Positions 26,364 through 34,689 of a stretch of DNA of 64,000 bases are shown piece by piece. Each line of letters opens with the position of its first letter. Position 1 is the first letter of the stretch. The notes below the pieces were generated by a model, which saw only the letters and a program-made list of their open reading frames with translations, did no database searches and was not told the DNA's origin. Origin of the DNA: PFJX01 sp040757575 (GTDB taxonomy: Bacteria > Pseudomonadota > Gammaproteobacteria > Burkholderiales > Thiobacillaceae); the NCBI GenBank assembly GCA_040757575.1, contig JBFLXA010000001.1, forward strand, positions 248,001 through 312,000, in the 5' to 3' direction. The position numbers were made by a program, and so were the translations under genes.

Positions 26364-27384
26364 GGACTTCCCGTAGTCGATTGAGAATAAGGTCTTTTAG
26401 CCCCCCATCCACCATGGCGTCAATCTCCAGATACCAGGCATCCTGCCGCCCGGTAGCCTGTACCAGAGGAGCCACCTTCACCGCATCCTTTTCCGTCATG
26501 ACTAGGGGCCCCGGGGGCAGATCCTTGTATTCGTAGGCGTGGTGGTCGGGAAACGGATGGGCCACCACCCTCAGCCCCAGGCCGGCCAGGTGGTCGAAGA
26601 ACCGCCGGGGGTTGCCGATACCCGCCAGGGCATGCACTTCCATTCCAGCGAAATCCCTGGCAGACGCATCGCCACCGGATGTCCTTAGATTGCGGAAGCG
26701 GCTGCCCACCAGGGTCATGGCATAGCCCCCCCCATTCCAGGCCGCCCCCGGACCATTGACCACCACGGCATCCGCCTGCCCCAGACGACGGGGCGACTCC
26801 CGCAGGGGACCAGCCGGCAACAGCCAGCCATTGCCCAGGCCCCGGGCCCCATCCACAACCACGACTTCTATGTCCCGAGCCAAGGCCAGATGTTGCAGGC
26901 CATCGTCCGCCACCAGCACATCCACTTCCGGGTGCCGGGCCAGCAGCCCCTGGCCCGCCGCCGCCCGTTGACGGCCCACCCACACGGGGCACCCGGACCG
27001 ACTGGCCATCAGCACCGGCTCGTCCCCCGCCAGGTCCGGGTCTGTATCCGCATCCACGGCCATGGGGGCGTCGGCCTGGCCCCCATGGTGGCCCCCATAC
27101 CCCCGGCTGATGATGCCCGGCCGGTATCCGGCCTCTTTCAGCCAGGCCACCAGAGCCAAGGTGAGGGGCGTCTTGCCGGCCCCGCCGGTGGTCAGATTGC
27201 CCACGACAATGACTGGCACGGGCAAGCGCACCTGGGCCGTCAGCCCCAGGGCATAAAACCAGCGCCGCAAGGCCACCAGACCTCGAAAAACCAGGCTTAG
27301 CGGCGCCAGCAGTACGACGAACAGCCCGCAACCCGGGCCCCGGCCATACCAGCAACGATTGAATAGGGATTCCAGACGGCTCAA
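26344..27384 (-). CDS. lpxK: Tetraacyldisaccharide 4'-kinase
   Basis: 346 aa. It phosphorylates the lipid A disaccharide at the inner membrane. An N-terminal membrane anchor (LFVVLLAPLSLVFRGLVALR), the P-loop VVGNLTTGGAGKTPLTLALV, the ISRGYGG motif, DDGLQH and the C-terminal lobe FFDHLAGLGL...FPDHHAYEYKDL are all present. It lies in the order exbB-exbD-lpxK, as in many betaproteobacteria. Confidence 0.96.
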   Translation of the reverse strand: MSRLESLFNRCWYGRGPGCGLFVVLLAPLSLVFRGLVALRRWFYALGLTAQVRLPVPVIVVGNLTTGGAGKTPLTLALVAWLKEAGYRPGIISRGYGGHHGGQADAPMAVDADTDPDLAGDEPVLMASRSGCPVWVGRQRAAAGQGLLARHPEVDVLVADDGLQHLALARDIEVVVVDGARGLGNGWLLPAGPLRESPRRLGQADAVVVNGPGAAWNGGGYAMTLVGSRFRNLRTSGGDASARDFAGMEVHALAGIGNPRRFFDHLAGLGLRVVAHPFPDHHAYEYKDLPPGPLVMTEKDAVKVAPLVQATGRQDAWYLEIDAMVDGGLKDLILNRLREVHGPQAA

Positions 27385-27410
27385 GCCAGCCAGGCCTGCA
27401 CGGGACCGCT

Positions 27411-27833
27411 TCAGGGGGCGGCGTCGGTCTGGGTCACGAATGTCACCCGGGGATAGCCGGCACGGCGGGCCGCGTCCATGACCCGCACCACAGACTGGTG
27501 GCTAGCCCGGGCATCGGCGGAAATGACCACGACAGGGTCTTTCTGCCCGCCAGCCGCCGTCTGCAAGGCCCGGACAATTTGCTCCACGCCCGCCTGCCCA
27601 AGCACGGTGCCATTCACTTCGTAGTTTTCCCGGTCGCTGACATTGACCGAAATCTGGGTCGGTTCTTCCTTGGCTGTTTCTCCCTGGGCGGAGGGCAGGT
27701 TGATCTGCAACTCGGAGAACCGGGCGTAGGTGGTGGTGACCATCAAGAAGATCAGGATCACCAGCAACACGTCGATGAGGGGAATCAGGTTGATTTCCGG
27801 CTCATCCCGCCGGGTGCCGCGCTGGAAATTCAT
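27411..27833 (-). CDS. exbD: ExbD/TolR-family biopolymer transport protein
   Basis: 140 aa. A short cytoplasmic N-terminus (RRDEPEINLIPLIDVLLVIL, with the conserved Asp in the membrane helix) and a periplasmic domain. With ExbB it forms a proton-driven motor. Its position beside lpxK, distant from tolAB-pal, favours ExbD over TolR. 12 bp behind exbB. Confidence 0.93.
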   Translation of the reverse strand: MNFQRGTRRDEPEINLIPLIDVLLVILIFLMVTTTYARFSELQINLPSAQGETAKEEPTQISVNVSDRENYEVNGTVLGQAGVEQIVRALQTAAGGQKDPVVVISADARASHQSVVRVMDAARRAGYPRVTFVTQTDAAP

Positions 27834-27845
27834 GGTCGGGCGGGC

Positions 27846-28457
27846 CTATTTGCGATCGCCGTGGACGATTTCCACCAGCCGCAGGGCCTCCTGCTCCATT
27901 TCCACCAGGAAGGCATCCACCCGTCCCCGGAAGAAGCGATGGAAGATCAGGCTGGGAATGGCGACGATCAGACCGAAGGCCGTATTGTAGAGCGCCACGG
28001 AGATGCCATGGGCCAGCATGGCGGGATTGCTGCCGGTGGGAGACTGGGAACCGAAGATTTCCACCATGCCCACCACCGTGCCCAGCAGGCCCATGAGGGG
28101 GGCCACGGCGGCAATGGTGCCCAGGGTGGTGAGAAACCGCTCCAGGTCATGGCCCACGGCCCGGCCGGCCTCTTCCAGGGATTCCTTCATCAGTTCCCGG
28201 CTGTTGTTGATATTGCGCACCCCCACGGCGAACACCCGCCCCAGGGGCGAGCCTTCCGTCAGGGCCCGCAGCACGTCCGGGTTGGCCCCGTGCTTGCGCA
28301 GGTTGTCCAGGGTCTGTTCCAGCAGACCAGGGGGAATGACCATGGGCCGGCGCAGGGTATAGAGGCGCTCGAAGATGATGGCCAAAGCCAGGATGGAGGC
28401 GATGATCAGGGGCCATATAGGCCAACCGGCTGCTTCGATGAGGGCTAACAAGGCCAT
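27846..28457 (-). CDS. exbB: ExbB/TolQ/MotA-family proton channel protein
   Basis: 203 aa with three membrane segments (PLIIASILALAIIFERLYTL; TTLGTIAAVAPLMGLLGTVV; MLAHGISVALYNTAFGLIVA). GLLGTVVGMVEIF and the final segment are the MotA/TolQ/ExbB core. It is the first gene of exbB-exbD-lpxK-Trm112. It probably energises an outer-membrane process, which cannot be specified from this context. Confidence 0.94.
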   Translation of the reverse strand: MALLALIEAAGWPIWPLIIASILALAIIFERLYTLRRPMVIPPGLLEQTLDNLRKHGANPDVLRALTEGSPLGRVFAVGVRNINNSRELMKESLEEAGRAVGHDLERFLTTLGTIAAVAPLMGLLGTVVGMVEIFGSQSPTGSNPAMLAHGISVALYNTAFGLIVAIPSLIFHRFFRGRVDAFLVEMEQEALRLVEIVHGDRK

Positions 28458-28520
28458 GTTCCAGGAGGGGATAAGACGCGCACAACTGTAGCCCGCCCCA
28501 GACGGTTAGGGCAAGCCGGC

Positions 28521-28529
28521 TGTTATACT
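28521..28529 (+). promoter_or_regulatory. Extended -10 promoter ahead of pcnB
   Basis: TG-T-TATACT (28521-28529) is a good extended -10 element about 47 bp upstream of the pcnB start. There is no convincing -35. The divergent exbB transcript starts on the other side of this gap. Confidence 0.5.
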
Positions 28530-28575
28530 GCGCCGCCATGGCCTGCCCGCTCTCCATCCTCCCTAATTTGCCCCC

Positions 28576-29961
28576 ATGATCCGCCGCCTGATCAAGAAGG
28601 TCTTCGGCAAGAAGGCCAAAACCGGCCTTGTCGTCCTGCCCCTGGAACAGCATGGCATCCGCCGGGAACAACTTCACGGCTGTGCCCTCAAGGTCACCCG
28701 GGGCCTGCGGGAAGCGGGCTATGACGCGTTCGTGGTGGGGGGCGCGGTGCGCGACCTGCTGCTAGGTCGGGAGCCCAAGGATTTCGACGTGGCCACCAAC
28801 GCCACGCCGGAAGAGGTGCGCCGAGTATTCCGTCGCTCCCGGGTCATCGGCCGGCGTTTCCAGATCGTGCATGTCTACTGCGGCCCGGATGTGATCGAAG
28901 TGACCACCTTCAGGGCCGCAACCCCGCCGCCGGAAGATCCGGAGGACGAGGACGGCGCCGATCCCAACCGTACCCGGGTAGCCGCCGACGACGGCATGCT
29001 GCTCAGGGACAACGTGTTCGGCAACCAGGAAGAAGATGCCGCCCGTCGGGATTTCAGCGTTAACGCCCTCTATTACGATCCGGAGAAGCAGGAAGTCTGG
29101 GACTGGCACCACGGCGTGGCCGATGCAGGCAAGAAAGTGCTGCGCATGATCGGCGACCCGGAGCAGCGCTTCCGGGAAGATCCCGTGCGCATGCTACGGG
29201 CGGCCCGCTTTGCCGCCAAGCTGGACTTCCACATCGACCCGGCCACCCGGGCCCCCATTCCCCAACTGGCCCCCATGCTGGCCCGCATCCCCTCCGCCCG
29301 GTTGTTCGACGAGATGATGAAGCTGTTGCTGTCGGGTCACGCGGAACGGGGCGTAAAACAATTGCGCGCCGAAGGTCTGCACCACGGCGTGCTGCCCATG
29401 CTGGACGCCATCCTGGACGACCCGGCCCGGCAGAAATTTCTCCACGCCGCCCTCCACGACACGGACCAGCGGGTGCGCAACGGCCATTCCGCCTCTCCGG
29501 CCTTCATGCTGGCCTGCCTGCTGTGGTTCGACTTCCAGACGGAACTGGCGGCCAACAAGAAAACGGGCATGCACGACCAGCCAGCCCAGTTCGAGGCCAT
29601 GGACACCGTCCTGGAACGCCAGCGCAAGGTCCTGGCCTTTCCCCGCCGTTTCGACGGCACCATCAAGGAAATCTGGACCCTGCAACACCGCCTCACCCAG
29701 CGCAGCGGCGGCCGTCCTTTCAGGCTCCTGAGCCACCCCCGCTTCCGGGCCGGCTACGACTTCCTGCTGATCCGCGCCGAATCGGGGGACAGCGAAGCGG
29801 AACTGGCGGAATGGTGGACCCGCTTCCAGGATGCCGATGACCAGGAACGGGCGGAATTGCTGACCCGGACCGCCCCAGTGGGCGGCGAGGCGAAAAAACG
29901 CCGCCGCCGGCCCCGGCGCAAGAGCAACGGGGGAGAGGCCGCCCAGGTGGACCTTGGCTGA
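28576..29961 (+). CDS. pcnB: Poly(A) polymerase I
   Basis: 461 aa. It adds 3' poly(A) tails that promote RNA decay. The nucleotidyltransferase signature is clear: AFVVGGAVRDLLLGREPKDF with DFDVATNA, then RRSRVIGRRFQIVHVYCG and the RRDFSVNALYYD motif. It ends in a basic tail (KKRRRRPRRKSN), typical of PAP I and absent from CCA-adding enzymes. It starts the run pcnB-folK-dNK-panB-panC. Confidence 0.95.
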   Translation: MIRRLIKKVFGKKAKTGLVVLPLEQHGIRREQLHGCALKVTRGLREAGYDAFVVGGAVRDLLLGREPKDFDVATNATPEEVRRVFRRSRVIGRRFQIVHVYCGPDVIEVTTFRAATPPPEDPEDEDGADPNRTRVAADDGMLLRDNVFGNQEEDAARRDFSVNALYYDPEKQEVWDWHHGVADAGKKVLRMIGDPEQRFREDPVRMLRAARFAAKLDFHIDPATRAPIPQLAPMLARIPSARLFDEMMKLLLSGHAERGVKQLRAEGLHHGVLPMLDAILDDPARQKFLHAALHDTDQRVRNGHSASPAFMLACLLWFDFQTELAANKKTGMHDQPAQFEAMDTVLERQRKVLAFPRRFDGTIKEIWTLQHRLTQRSGGRPFRLLSHPRFRAGYDFLLIRAESGDSEAELAEWWTRFQDADDQERAELLTRTAPVGGEAKKRRRRPRRKSNGGEAAQVDLG

Positions 29962-30481
29962 AATCACCGCCTACGTGGCCCTGGGGGCCAACCTGGGAGA
30001 CCCCGTCACCCAGATCCACCGCGCTCTGGACGAGCTGGCGCGGCTGCCCGACACCCGGCTACTGGCCAGTTCCAGCCTGTACCAGTCGAAACCGGTCGGC
30101 TTTCTGGACCAGCCGGATTACGTCAACGCCGTGGCCGCCCTGGCCACCCACCTGACCCCCCGGGCCCTGCTGGACCGCCTCCTGGATGTGGAAACCCGCC
30201 ATGGCCGCACCCGGGCCTTCAAGAACGCGCCCCGCACCCTGGACCTGGACCTGCTGCTCTACGACGGCCTGGTGATGCACGAACCCGGCCTGACCCTGCC
30301 CCACCCCCGCATGCTGGAACGGGCCTTCGTCATGCTACCCCTGGCGGAAATTGCACCTGACTGCCTGATTCCGGGTCAGGGTGCGGCCCGGGACTGGCTC
30401 GACGGACTGGACCGGGACGGCCTGACCCGCATTCCCACCGCCACTTGGGCGGAATCTGCCATCAACGCCTCGAGTAAGTAA
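29954..30481 (+). CDS. folK: 6-hydroxymethyl-dihydropterin pyrophosphokinase
   Basis: 175 aa. It transfers pyrophosphate from ATP in folate synthesis. YVALGANLGDP at the start, RTLDLDLLLYDG and LPHPRMLERAFVMLPLAEI are the HPPK signatures. The start is TTG at 29954, inside the last codons of pcnB; no in-frame ATG or GTG fits. Its last base is the A of the next gene's ATG, so coupling is tight. Confidence 0.95.
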   Translation: MAEITAYVALGANLGDPVTQIHRALDELARLPDTRLLASSSLYQSKPVGFLDQPDYVNAVAALATHLTPRALLDRLLDVETRHGRTRAFKNAPRTLDLDLLLYDGLVMHEPGLTLPHPRMLERAFVMLPLAEIAPDCLIPGQGAARDWLDGLDRDGLTRIPTATWAESAINASSK

Positions 30482-31119
30482 TGTTGGGCCGCTACCGTCA
30501 CATCGTCGTGGAGGGACCCATCGGCGTGGGCAAGACCAGCCTGGCACGGAAGCTGGCCCAACTCATGGGGGCGGAGCTGATCCTGGAAAACGCCGACGAA
30601 AACCCCTTCCTGGGCCGTTTTTACGAAGACCGGCGACGTTTCGCCCTGCCCACCCAGTTGTTCTTTCTCATCAGTCGTGTGGAGCAGGCCCGGCGGCTCA
30701 CCCAGGGTGAATTGTTCACCCCCGCCACAGTGGCCGACTTCATGCTTGAAAAGGACCTGCTGTTTGCCCGGCTGACCCTGGACGAGCAGGAGTTCGCCCT
30801 GTACCGCCAGCTCTACGAAGGCCTGAAGCCCCAGGCCAGCGCCCCGGACCTGGTCATCTATCTCCAGGCCCGCACCTCCACCCTGGCGGAACGGGTAAGA
30901 CGACGAGGGCGGTCTGCGGAACGAAACCTGAGCGACGCCTATCTGGACGACCTGTCCAGAACCTACAGTGAATTTTTCTATCATTACGACCAGGCGCCGC
31001 TGCTGACCGTGAACAGCGAACACCTGAACTTCGCCGACAAGGACGAGGATTTCAACCTGCTGGTGCAACGCATCCAGGACATGCGCGGCATGCGCGAGTT
31101 CTTCAACATGGGGACATGA
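30481..31119 (+). CDS. Deoxynucleoside kinase
   Basis: 212 aa. P-loop GPIGVGKTSLARKL, then ADENPFLGRFYEDRRRFALP and the lid stretch ERVRRRGRSAERN, characteristic of the deoxyadenosine/deoxyguanosine kinase family. It would salvage deoxynucleosides to monophosphates. The reading frame is locked to folK upstream (1-bp overlap) and panB downstream (4-bp overlap). Substrate preference cannot be read off. Confidence 0.9.
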   Translation: MLGRYRHIVVEGPIGVGKTSLARKLAQLMGAELILENADENPFLGRFYEDRRRFALPTQLFFLISRVEQARRLTQGELFTPATVADFMLEKDLLFARLTLDEQEFALYRQLYEGLKPQASAPDLVIYLQARTSTLAERVRRRGRSAERNLSDAYLDDLSRTYSEFFYHYDQAPLLTVNSEHLNFADKDEDFNLLVQRIQDMRGMREFFNMGT

Positions 31120-31907
31120 GCATGTACCTACCTCAGTTACAGAAACGGTGTGAACAAGGCGAGAAGCTGGTGGCCCTCACCTGCTACGACGCCAGCTTTG
31201 CCCACCTGATGGCGGAGGCCGGTATCGACATCCTGCTGGTGGGGGATTCCCTGGGCATGACTCTCCAGGGCCACGACGCCACCCTGCCCGTCACCCTGGA
31301 GCACATGGCCTACCACACGGAAGCCGTTGCCCGGGGCAATGGCGGCCGGGCCTTCGTCGTCGCCGACCTGCCCTTCGGCAGCTACCAGGCCAGCCCGGAG
31401 CAGGCCTTCACCAGCGCCGCCCGGCTGCTCGCGGCGGGGGCCAACATGGTCAAGCTGGAGGGGGGTGAAGTCATGGTGGACACCGTGGACTTCCTCACCC
31501 GGCGGGGCGTGCCGGTGTGCGCCCATCTGGGCCTGCTGCCCCAGTCCGTGAACCAGACCGGCTATCGGGCCCAGGGCCGGGAGCGCAAGGCAGCCGAACA
31601 TCTGATCCGGGACGCATCCCTCCTGGAATCCGCCGGGGCCGGCATGCTGGTGCTGGAATCCATCCCCGCCCTGCTGGCGGCGGAAGTGACCAACTGCCTC
31701 ACCATCCCCACCATCGGCATCGGCGCCGGCGGTGCCTGTGACGGCCAGGTGCTGGTATTGCAGGACCTGCTGGGCATGACCCCCCGCCCGCCCCGCTTTG
31801 CCCGGGACTTCCTGGCCGGCGCCGGATCCATCTCCGCCGCCCTGACGGCCTACGCCCAGGCCGTGCGCGATGGCAGCTTCCCGGGGCCGGAACACCAGTT
31901 CCAATGA
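31116..31907 (+). CDS. panB: 3-methyl-2-oxobutanoate hydroxymethyltransferase
   Basis: 263 aa. First committed step of pantothenate synthesis, transferring a hydroxymethyl group from methylene-THF to ketoisovalerate. Characteristic stretches are VALTCYDASFAHLMAEAGID, LLVGDSLGMTLQGHD and TIGIGAGGACDGQVLVLQDL. It starts in an ATGA overlap with the kinase and overlaps panC likewise. Confidence 0.98.
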   Translation: MSMYLPQLQKRCEQGEKLVALTCYDASFAHLMAEAGIDILLVGDSLGMTLQGHDATLPVTLEHMAYHTEAVARGNGGRAFVVADLPFGSYQASPEQAFTSAARLLAAGANMVKLEGGEVMVDTVDFLTRRGVPVCAHLGLLPQSVNQTGYRAQGRERKAAEHLIRDASLLESAGAGMLVLESIPALLAAEVTNCLTIPTIGIGAGGACDGQVLVLQDLLGMTPRPPRFARDFLAGAGSISAALTAYAQAVRDGSFPGPEHQFQ

Positions 31908-32737
31908 AGCGGATCTTCGACGCCGCCAGCCTGGACCGGGAACTGGCGGGGGCCACGGATACCGTCTTCGTCCCCACCATGGGCAATCTCCACGCCGGCC
32001 ACCTGTCCCTGGTGGAACTGGGCCGCCGCCAGGGGGGGCCCGTGGTGGCCAGCATCTTCGTCAACCCCCTCCAGTTCGGCGCCGGCGAGGACTTCGGTCG
32101 CTACCCCCGTACCCTGGAGGCCGACTGCGCCCAACTCGAAGCCGCCGGCTGCGACCTGGTGTTCGCCCCGGACGTGGCGGAGATGTATCCGGAACCCCAG
32201 ACCTTCACCATCCAGCCCCCCTTGGCAGACGTACTCTGCGGCGCCTTCCGACCAGGGCATTTCGCCGGGGTCTGCACCGTGGTGCTGAAGCTCTTCAACC
32301 TGGTACGGCCCCGCTACGCCGTGTTCGGCAAGAAGGACTACCAGCAGTTGTTCCTGCTGCGGGGCCTGGTGCGCCAGTTCAACCTGCCCATCACCCTCCT
32401 GGCCGGGGAGACCGGCCGGGCCGAGGACGGCCTTGCCCTGTCTTCCCGCAACGGCTATCTCAGCCCCCAGGAGAGGGCCGAAGCCCCCCGCCTGTACAGC
32501 ACTCTGGTAGAAATCCGCCGCCAGCTGGAGCATGGCGAACGGGACCACGGGCATCTGGAACGGCAAGCTGCCGAGCAGCTGTCCCGGCACGGCTGGAAGG
32601 TCGACTACGTGGCCATCCGCAGCCAGCACACCCTGCTGCCCCCCATTGGCGCGGAGACCGACATAGTCATTCTGGCGGCGGCGCATCTGGGCCACACCCG
32701 CCTGATCGACAACCTGGAAATCCGCGTGCCTGTTTAA
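31904..32737 (+). CDS. panC: Pantothenate synthetase
   Basis: 277 aa. It joins pantoate and beta-alanine with ATP. VPTMGNLHAGHLSLVELG contains the HxGH nucleotidyl-transfer motif; VNPLQFGAGEDFGRYPRTLE, FGKKDYQQLFLLRGL and LSSRNGYLSPQER are conserved. Its stop codon lies inside the -35 element of the panD promoter. Confidence 0.98.
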   Translation: MKRIFDAASLDRELAGATDTVFVPTMGNLHAGHLSLVELGRRQGGPVVASIFVNPLQFGAGEDFGRYPRTLEADCAQLEAAGCDLVFAPDVAEMYPEPQTFTIQPPLADVLCGAFRPGHFAGVCTVVLKLFNLVRPRYAVFGKKDYQQLFLLRGLVRQFNLPITLLAGETGRAEDGLALSSRNGYLSPQERAEAPRLYSTLVEIRRQLEHGERDHGHLERQAAEQLSRHGWKVDYVAIRSQHTLLPPIGAETDIVILAAAHLGHTRLIDNLEIRVPV

Positions 32738-32762
32738 CAGGCACTAGCGCTAAAGATATAAT
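32734..32762 (+). promoter_or_regulatory. Sigma-70 promoter of panD, overlapping the panC stop
   Basis: TTAACA (32734-32739, five of six bases of consensus), a 17-bp spacer and a perfect TATAAT (32757-32762). Transcription would begin about 25 bases before the panD ATG, uncoupling panD from panBC. Confidence 0.75.
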
Positions 32763-32793
32763 CCCCGGCCCCGAACCGATTTTCTTGTCCGCC

Positions 32794-33174
32794 ATGCAAC
32801 GCACACTGCTCAAATCCAAGCTGCACCGGGTGCGCGTCACGGCCTCGGAGCTGGAGTACGAAGGCTCCTGCGCCATCGACGAGTTGCTGCTGGAAGCAGC
32901 GGACATCCACGAGTACGAGCACATCGACATCTACAACGTCACCAACGGCGAACGGTTTTCCACCTATGCCATCCGCGGCCAGCGGGGCTCCGGCATGATT
33001 TCCGTGAACGGCGCCGCCGCCCGCCGGGTTGCGGTGGGCGACATACTCATCATCGCCACCTTTGCGGCCTATTCCGAACAGGAAGCCGCCCGGCACGAAC
33101 CGACCCTCGTATACGTGGACGACAAGAACCGCATCAAGCGCATCGGTTCCACCATTCCCGCCCAGGCGGCCTGA
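32794..33174 (+). CDS. panD: Aspartate 1-decarboxylase precursor
   Basis: 126 aa. It makes beta-alanine for PanC using a pyruvoyl cofactor. The self-cleavage site is Gly24-Ser25 in YEGSCAID; YNVTNGERFSTYAIRG and SGMISVNGAAARR follow. The ATG at 32794 gives the family length; the long frame upstream is shadow of panC. It converges on ampD. Confidence 0.97.
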   Translation: MQRTLLKSKLHRVRVTASELEYEGSCAIDELLLEAADIHEYEHIDIYNVTNGERFSTYAIRGQRGSGMISVNGAAARRVAVGDILIIATFAAYSEQEAARHEPTLVYVDDKNRIKRIGSTIPAQAA

Positions 33175-33182
33175 GCGGCCCT

Positions 33183-33725
33183 TCAGATCACGACCCGGCT
33201 CCAGTCGAAGCAGGGCCCCGGGTCCGTCTTGCGACCCGGCGCAATGTCGGAATGGCCCGCCACCCCCTGGATGGGATAAGCCCGCCGCAAGACCCCCAGC
33301 ACCTCATTCAACACCGCGTATTGCCGATCCGTGAAAGGCAGGTCGTCCGTGCCTTCCAGTTCGATGCCGATGGAAAAGTCGTTGCACCGCTCCCGCCCCT
33401 GCCAGGTTGACGCACCTGCATGCCAGGCCCGCATCCCGCAGGGCACGAACTGGACCAGTTCCCCGTCCCGGCGGATGAAGAAATGGGCGGACACTTTCAA
33501 GTCACGCAGACCGGCGTAATAGGGATGGGCCATCGGGTCCAGCCGGTTGGTGAACAATTGCTCCACCCCCGGGCCGCCGAATTCCCCTGGCGGGAGGCTG
33601 ATGTTATGGATGACCACCAGGCAGATGGCCATGTCCTCGGGCCGGGGATCGCAATTGGGCGAGACCACACCTCGGGCCCCGGCCAGCCACCCGGCCCCAT
33701 CCAGCGTCATGGTTTTCCGGGTCAT
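33183..33725 (-). CDS. ampD: 1,6-anhydro-N-acetylmuramyl-L-alanine amidase AmpD
   Basis: 180 aa, cytosolic; it cleaves recycled anhydro-muropeptides. Probable zinc ligands are His40 (VIHNISLPP), His158 (GHSDIAPGR) and Asp168; Glu122 is in the conserved FSIGIELEGTD. No signal peptide, as expected for AmpD and unlike AmiD. The start gives an ATGA overlap with the thioredoxin-like gene. Confidence 0.95.
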   Translation of the reverse strand: MTRKTMTLDGAGWLAGARGVVSPNCDPRPEDMAICLVVIHNISLPPGEFGGPGVEQLFTNRLDPMAHPYYAGLRDLKVSAHFFIRRDGELVQFVPCGMRAWHAGASTWQGRERCNDFSIGIELEGTDDLPFTDRQYAVLNEVLGVLRRAYPIQGVAGHSDIAPGRKTDPGPCFDWSRVVI

Positions 33726-34060
33726 GGCTCCTCCTGGGCAGGTCCCGTCAAAGCTGCCGCCAGGGCCTGCTCGAAAGCCGGTCTGCTCAACTCGGTTTCC
33801 AGGCGGGCATGAAACTGGCCGTCCCGGTAGACGAACAGGGCGGGCAAATGGAACAGGTCGTGGGCCCGGGCCAGGGCCTGACTGCGCTGCACATCCACCT
33901 TGAACAGGCGAATATCCAGCGTGCGCCATTCCGGCAGATACCGCTCCGCCCGGCGGCAGGCGCCACAAGCCGGCGCGGAAAACAATACCAACGCCCATCC
34001 CCCCGCTTCCCGGAGGCGGTGGTGGTAACGAAATTCGTCCAGTTCTTCCCATTCAGCCAT
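33722..34060 (-). CDS. Thioredoxin-family protein
   Basis: 112 aa. The redox motif CGAC lies in LFSAPACGACRRAERYLPEW. The cis-proline follows in FHLPALFVYRDG, and the fold length matches a bare thioredoxin domain. No signal peptide, so cytosolic. Coupled to ampD. The redox partner is unknown; CGAC instead of CGPC suggests a specialised thioredoxin. Confidence 0.88.
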   Translation of the reverse strand: MAEWEELDEFRYHHRLREAGGWALVLFSAPACGACRRAERYLPEWRTLDIRLFKVDVQRSQALARAHDLFHLPALFVYRDGQFHARLETELSRPAFEQALAAALTGPAQEEP

Positions 34061-34091
34061 GGCGGAATGTTAGCGCTCCCCCGTCCCCCGC

Positions 34092-34118
34092 TAAACTTTT
34101 CCCGCAATTACCCGATAA
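34092..34118 (+). promoter_or_regulatory. Sigma-28 (FliA) promoter for the PAS-chemoreceptor operon
   Basis: TAAACTTT (34092-34099), 11-bp spacer, CCCGATAA (34111-34118). The flagellar sigma-28 consensus is TAAAGTTT-N11-GCCGATAA, so only one base differs in each half and the spacing is exact. It lies about 50 bp before the PAS gene. Confidence 0.85.
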
Positions 34119-34167
34119 CCCGGGAACAAAATGGCGAGCCACCCTGCGGCTCCAGGACGGAGAAGAC

Positions 34168-34689
34168 ATGAAAGACCCCAACGTCACGCCCACCTCGGTG
34201 GAAAAAGTGATGCGCGAAGGTGATTACATCGTCTCCAAGACGGACATCAAAGGTCGGATCACCTACGGCAACCGCATCTTCATCGAGTTTTCCGGCTACA
34301 CCGAACAGGAACTGCTGGGCACCCAGCACAACATCATCCGCCACCCGGACATGCCCCGGGCGGTGTTCAAGCTCCTCTGGGACACCATCGCCGCCGGCAA
34401 GGAATGCAACGCCTACGTGAAGAACATGGCCAAGGACGGCAGCTTCTACTGGGTGTTTGCCAACGTGACGCCGGACCGGGACGCCACCGGCAACATCATC
34501 GGCTACCACTCCGTGCGCCGTAAGCCCAAGGCTTCCGGCGTGCAGACGGTGACCGGCCTGTACCGGGCCATGCTGGAGGCCGAACGGGCCGCCGGTGCCC
34601 GGGACGCCATGGCCGCCTCCGGCAAGATTTTGCTCGACCTGCTGACCGAGAAAGGGGTGAGCTATGACGAACTGGTCCTTGCAATCTAG
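34168..34689 (+). CDS. Aer-type PAS sensor protein
   Basis: 173 aa. One PAS domain (about residues 10-125) of the Aer type: SKTDIKGRITYGNRIFIEFS, IRHPDMPRAVFKLLWDTI and NMAKDGSFYWVFANVTPD. In E. coli Aer such a domain binds FAD and senses redox state. The rest is a helical tail (about 130-173) with no membrane segment or signalling domain. The next gene, a chemoreceptor lacking its own sensory domain, overlaps it by 26 bp. Together they look like a split Aer receptor; FAD binding is inferred from resemblance. Confidence 0.88.
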   Translation: MKDPNVTPTSVEKVMREGDYIVSKTDIKGRITYGNRIFIEFSGYTEQELLGTQHNIIRHPDMPRAVFKLLWDTIAAGKECNAYVKNMAKDGSFYWVFANVTPDRDATGNIIGYHSVRRKPKASGVQTVTGLYRAMLEAERAAGARDAMAASGKILLDLLTEKGVSYDELVLAI

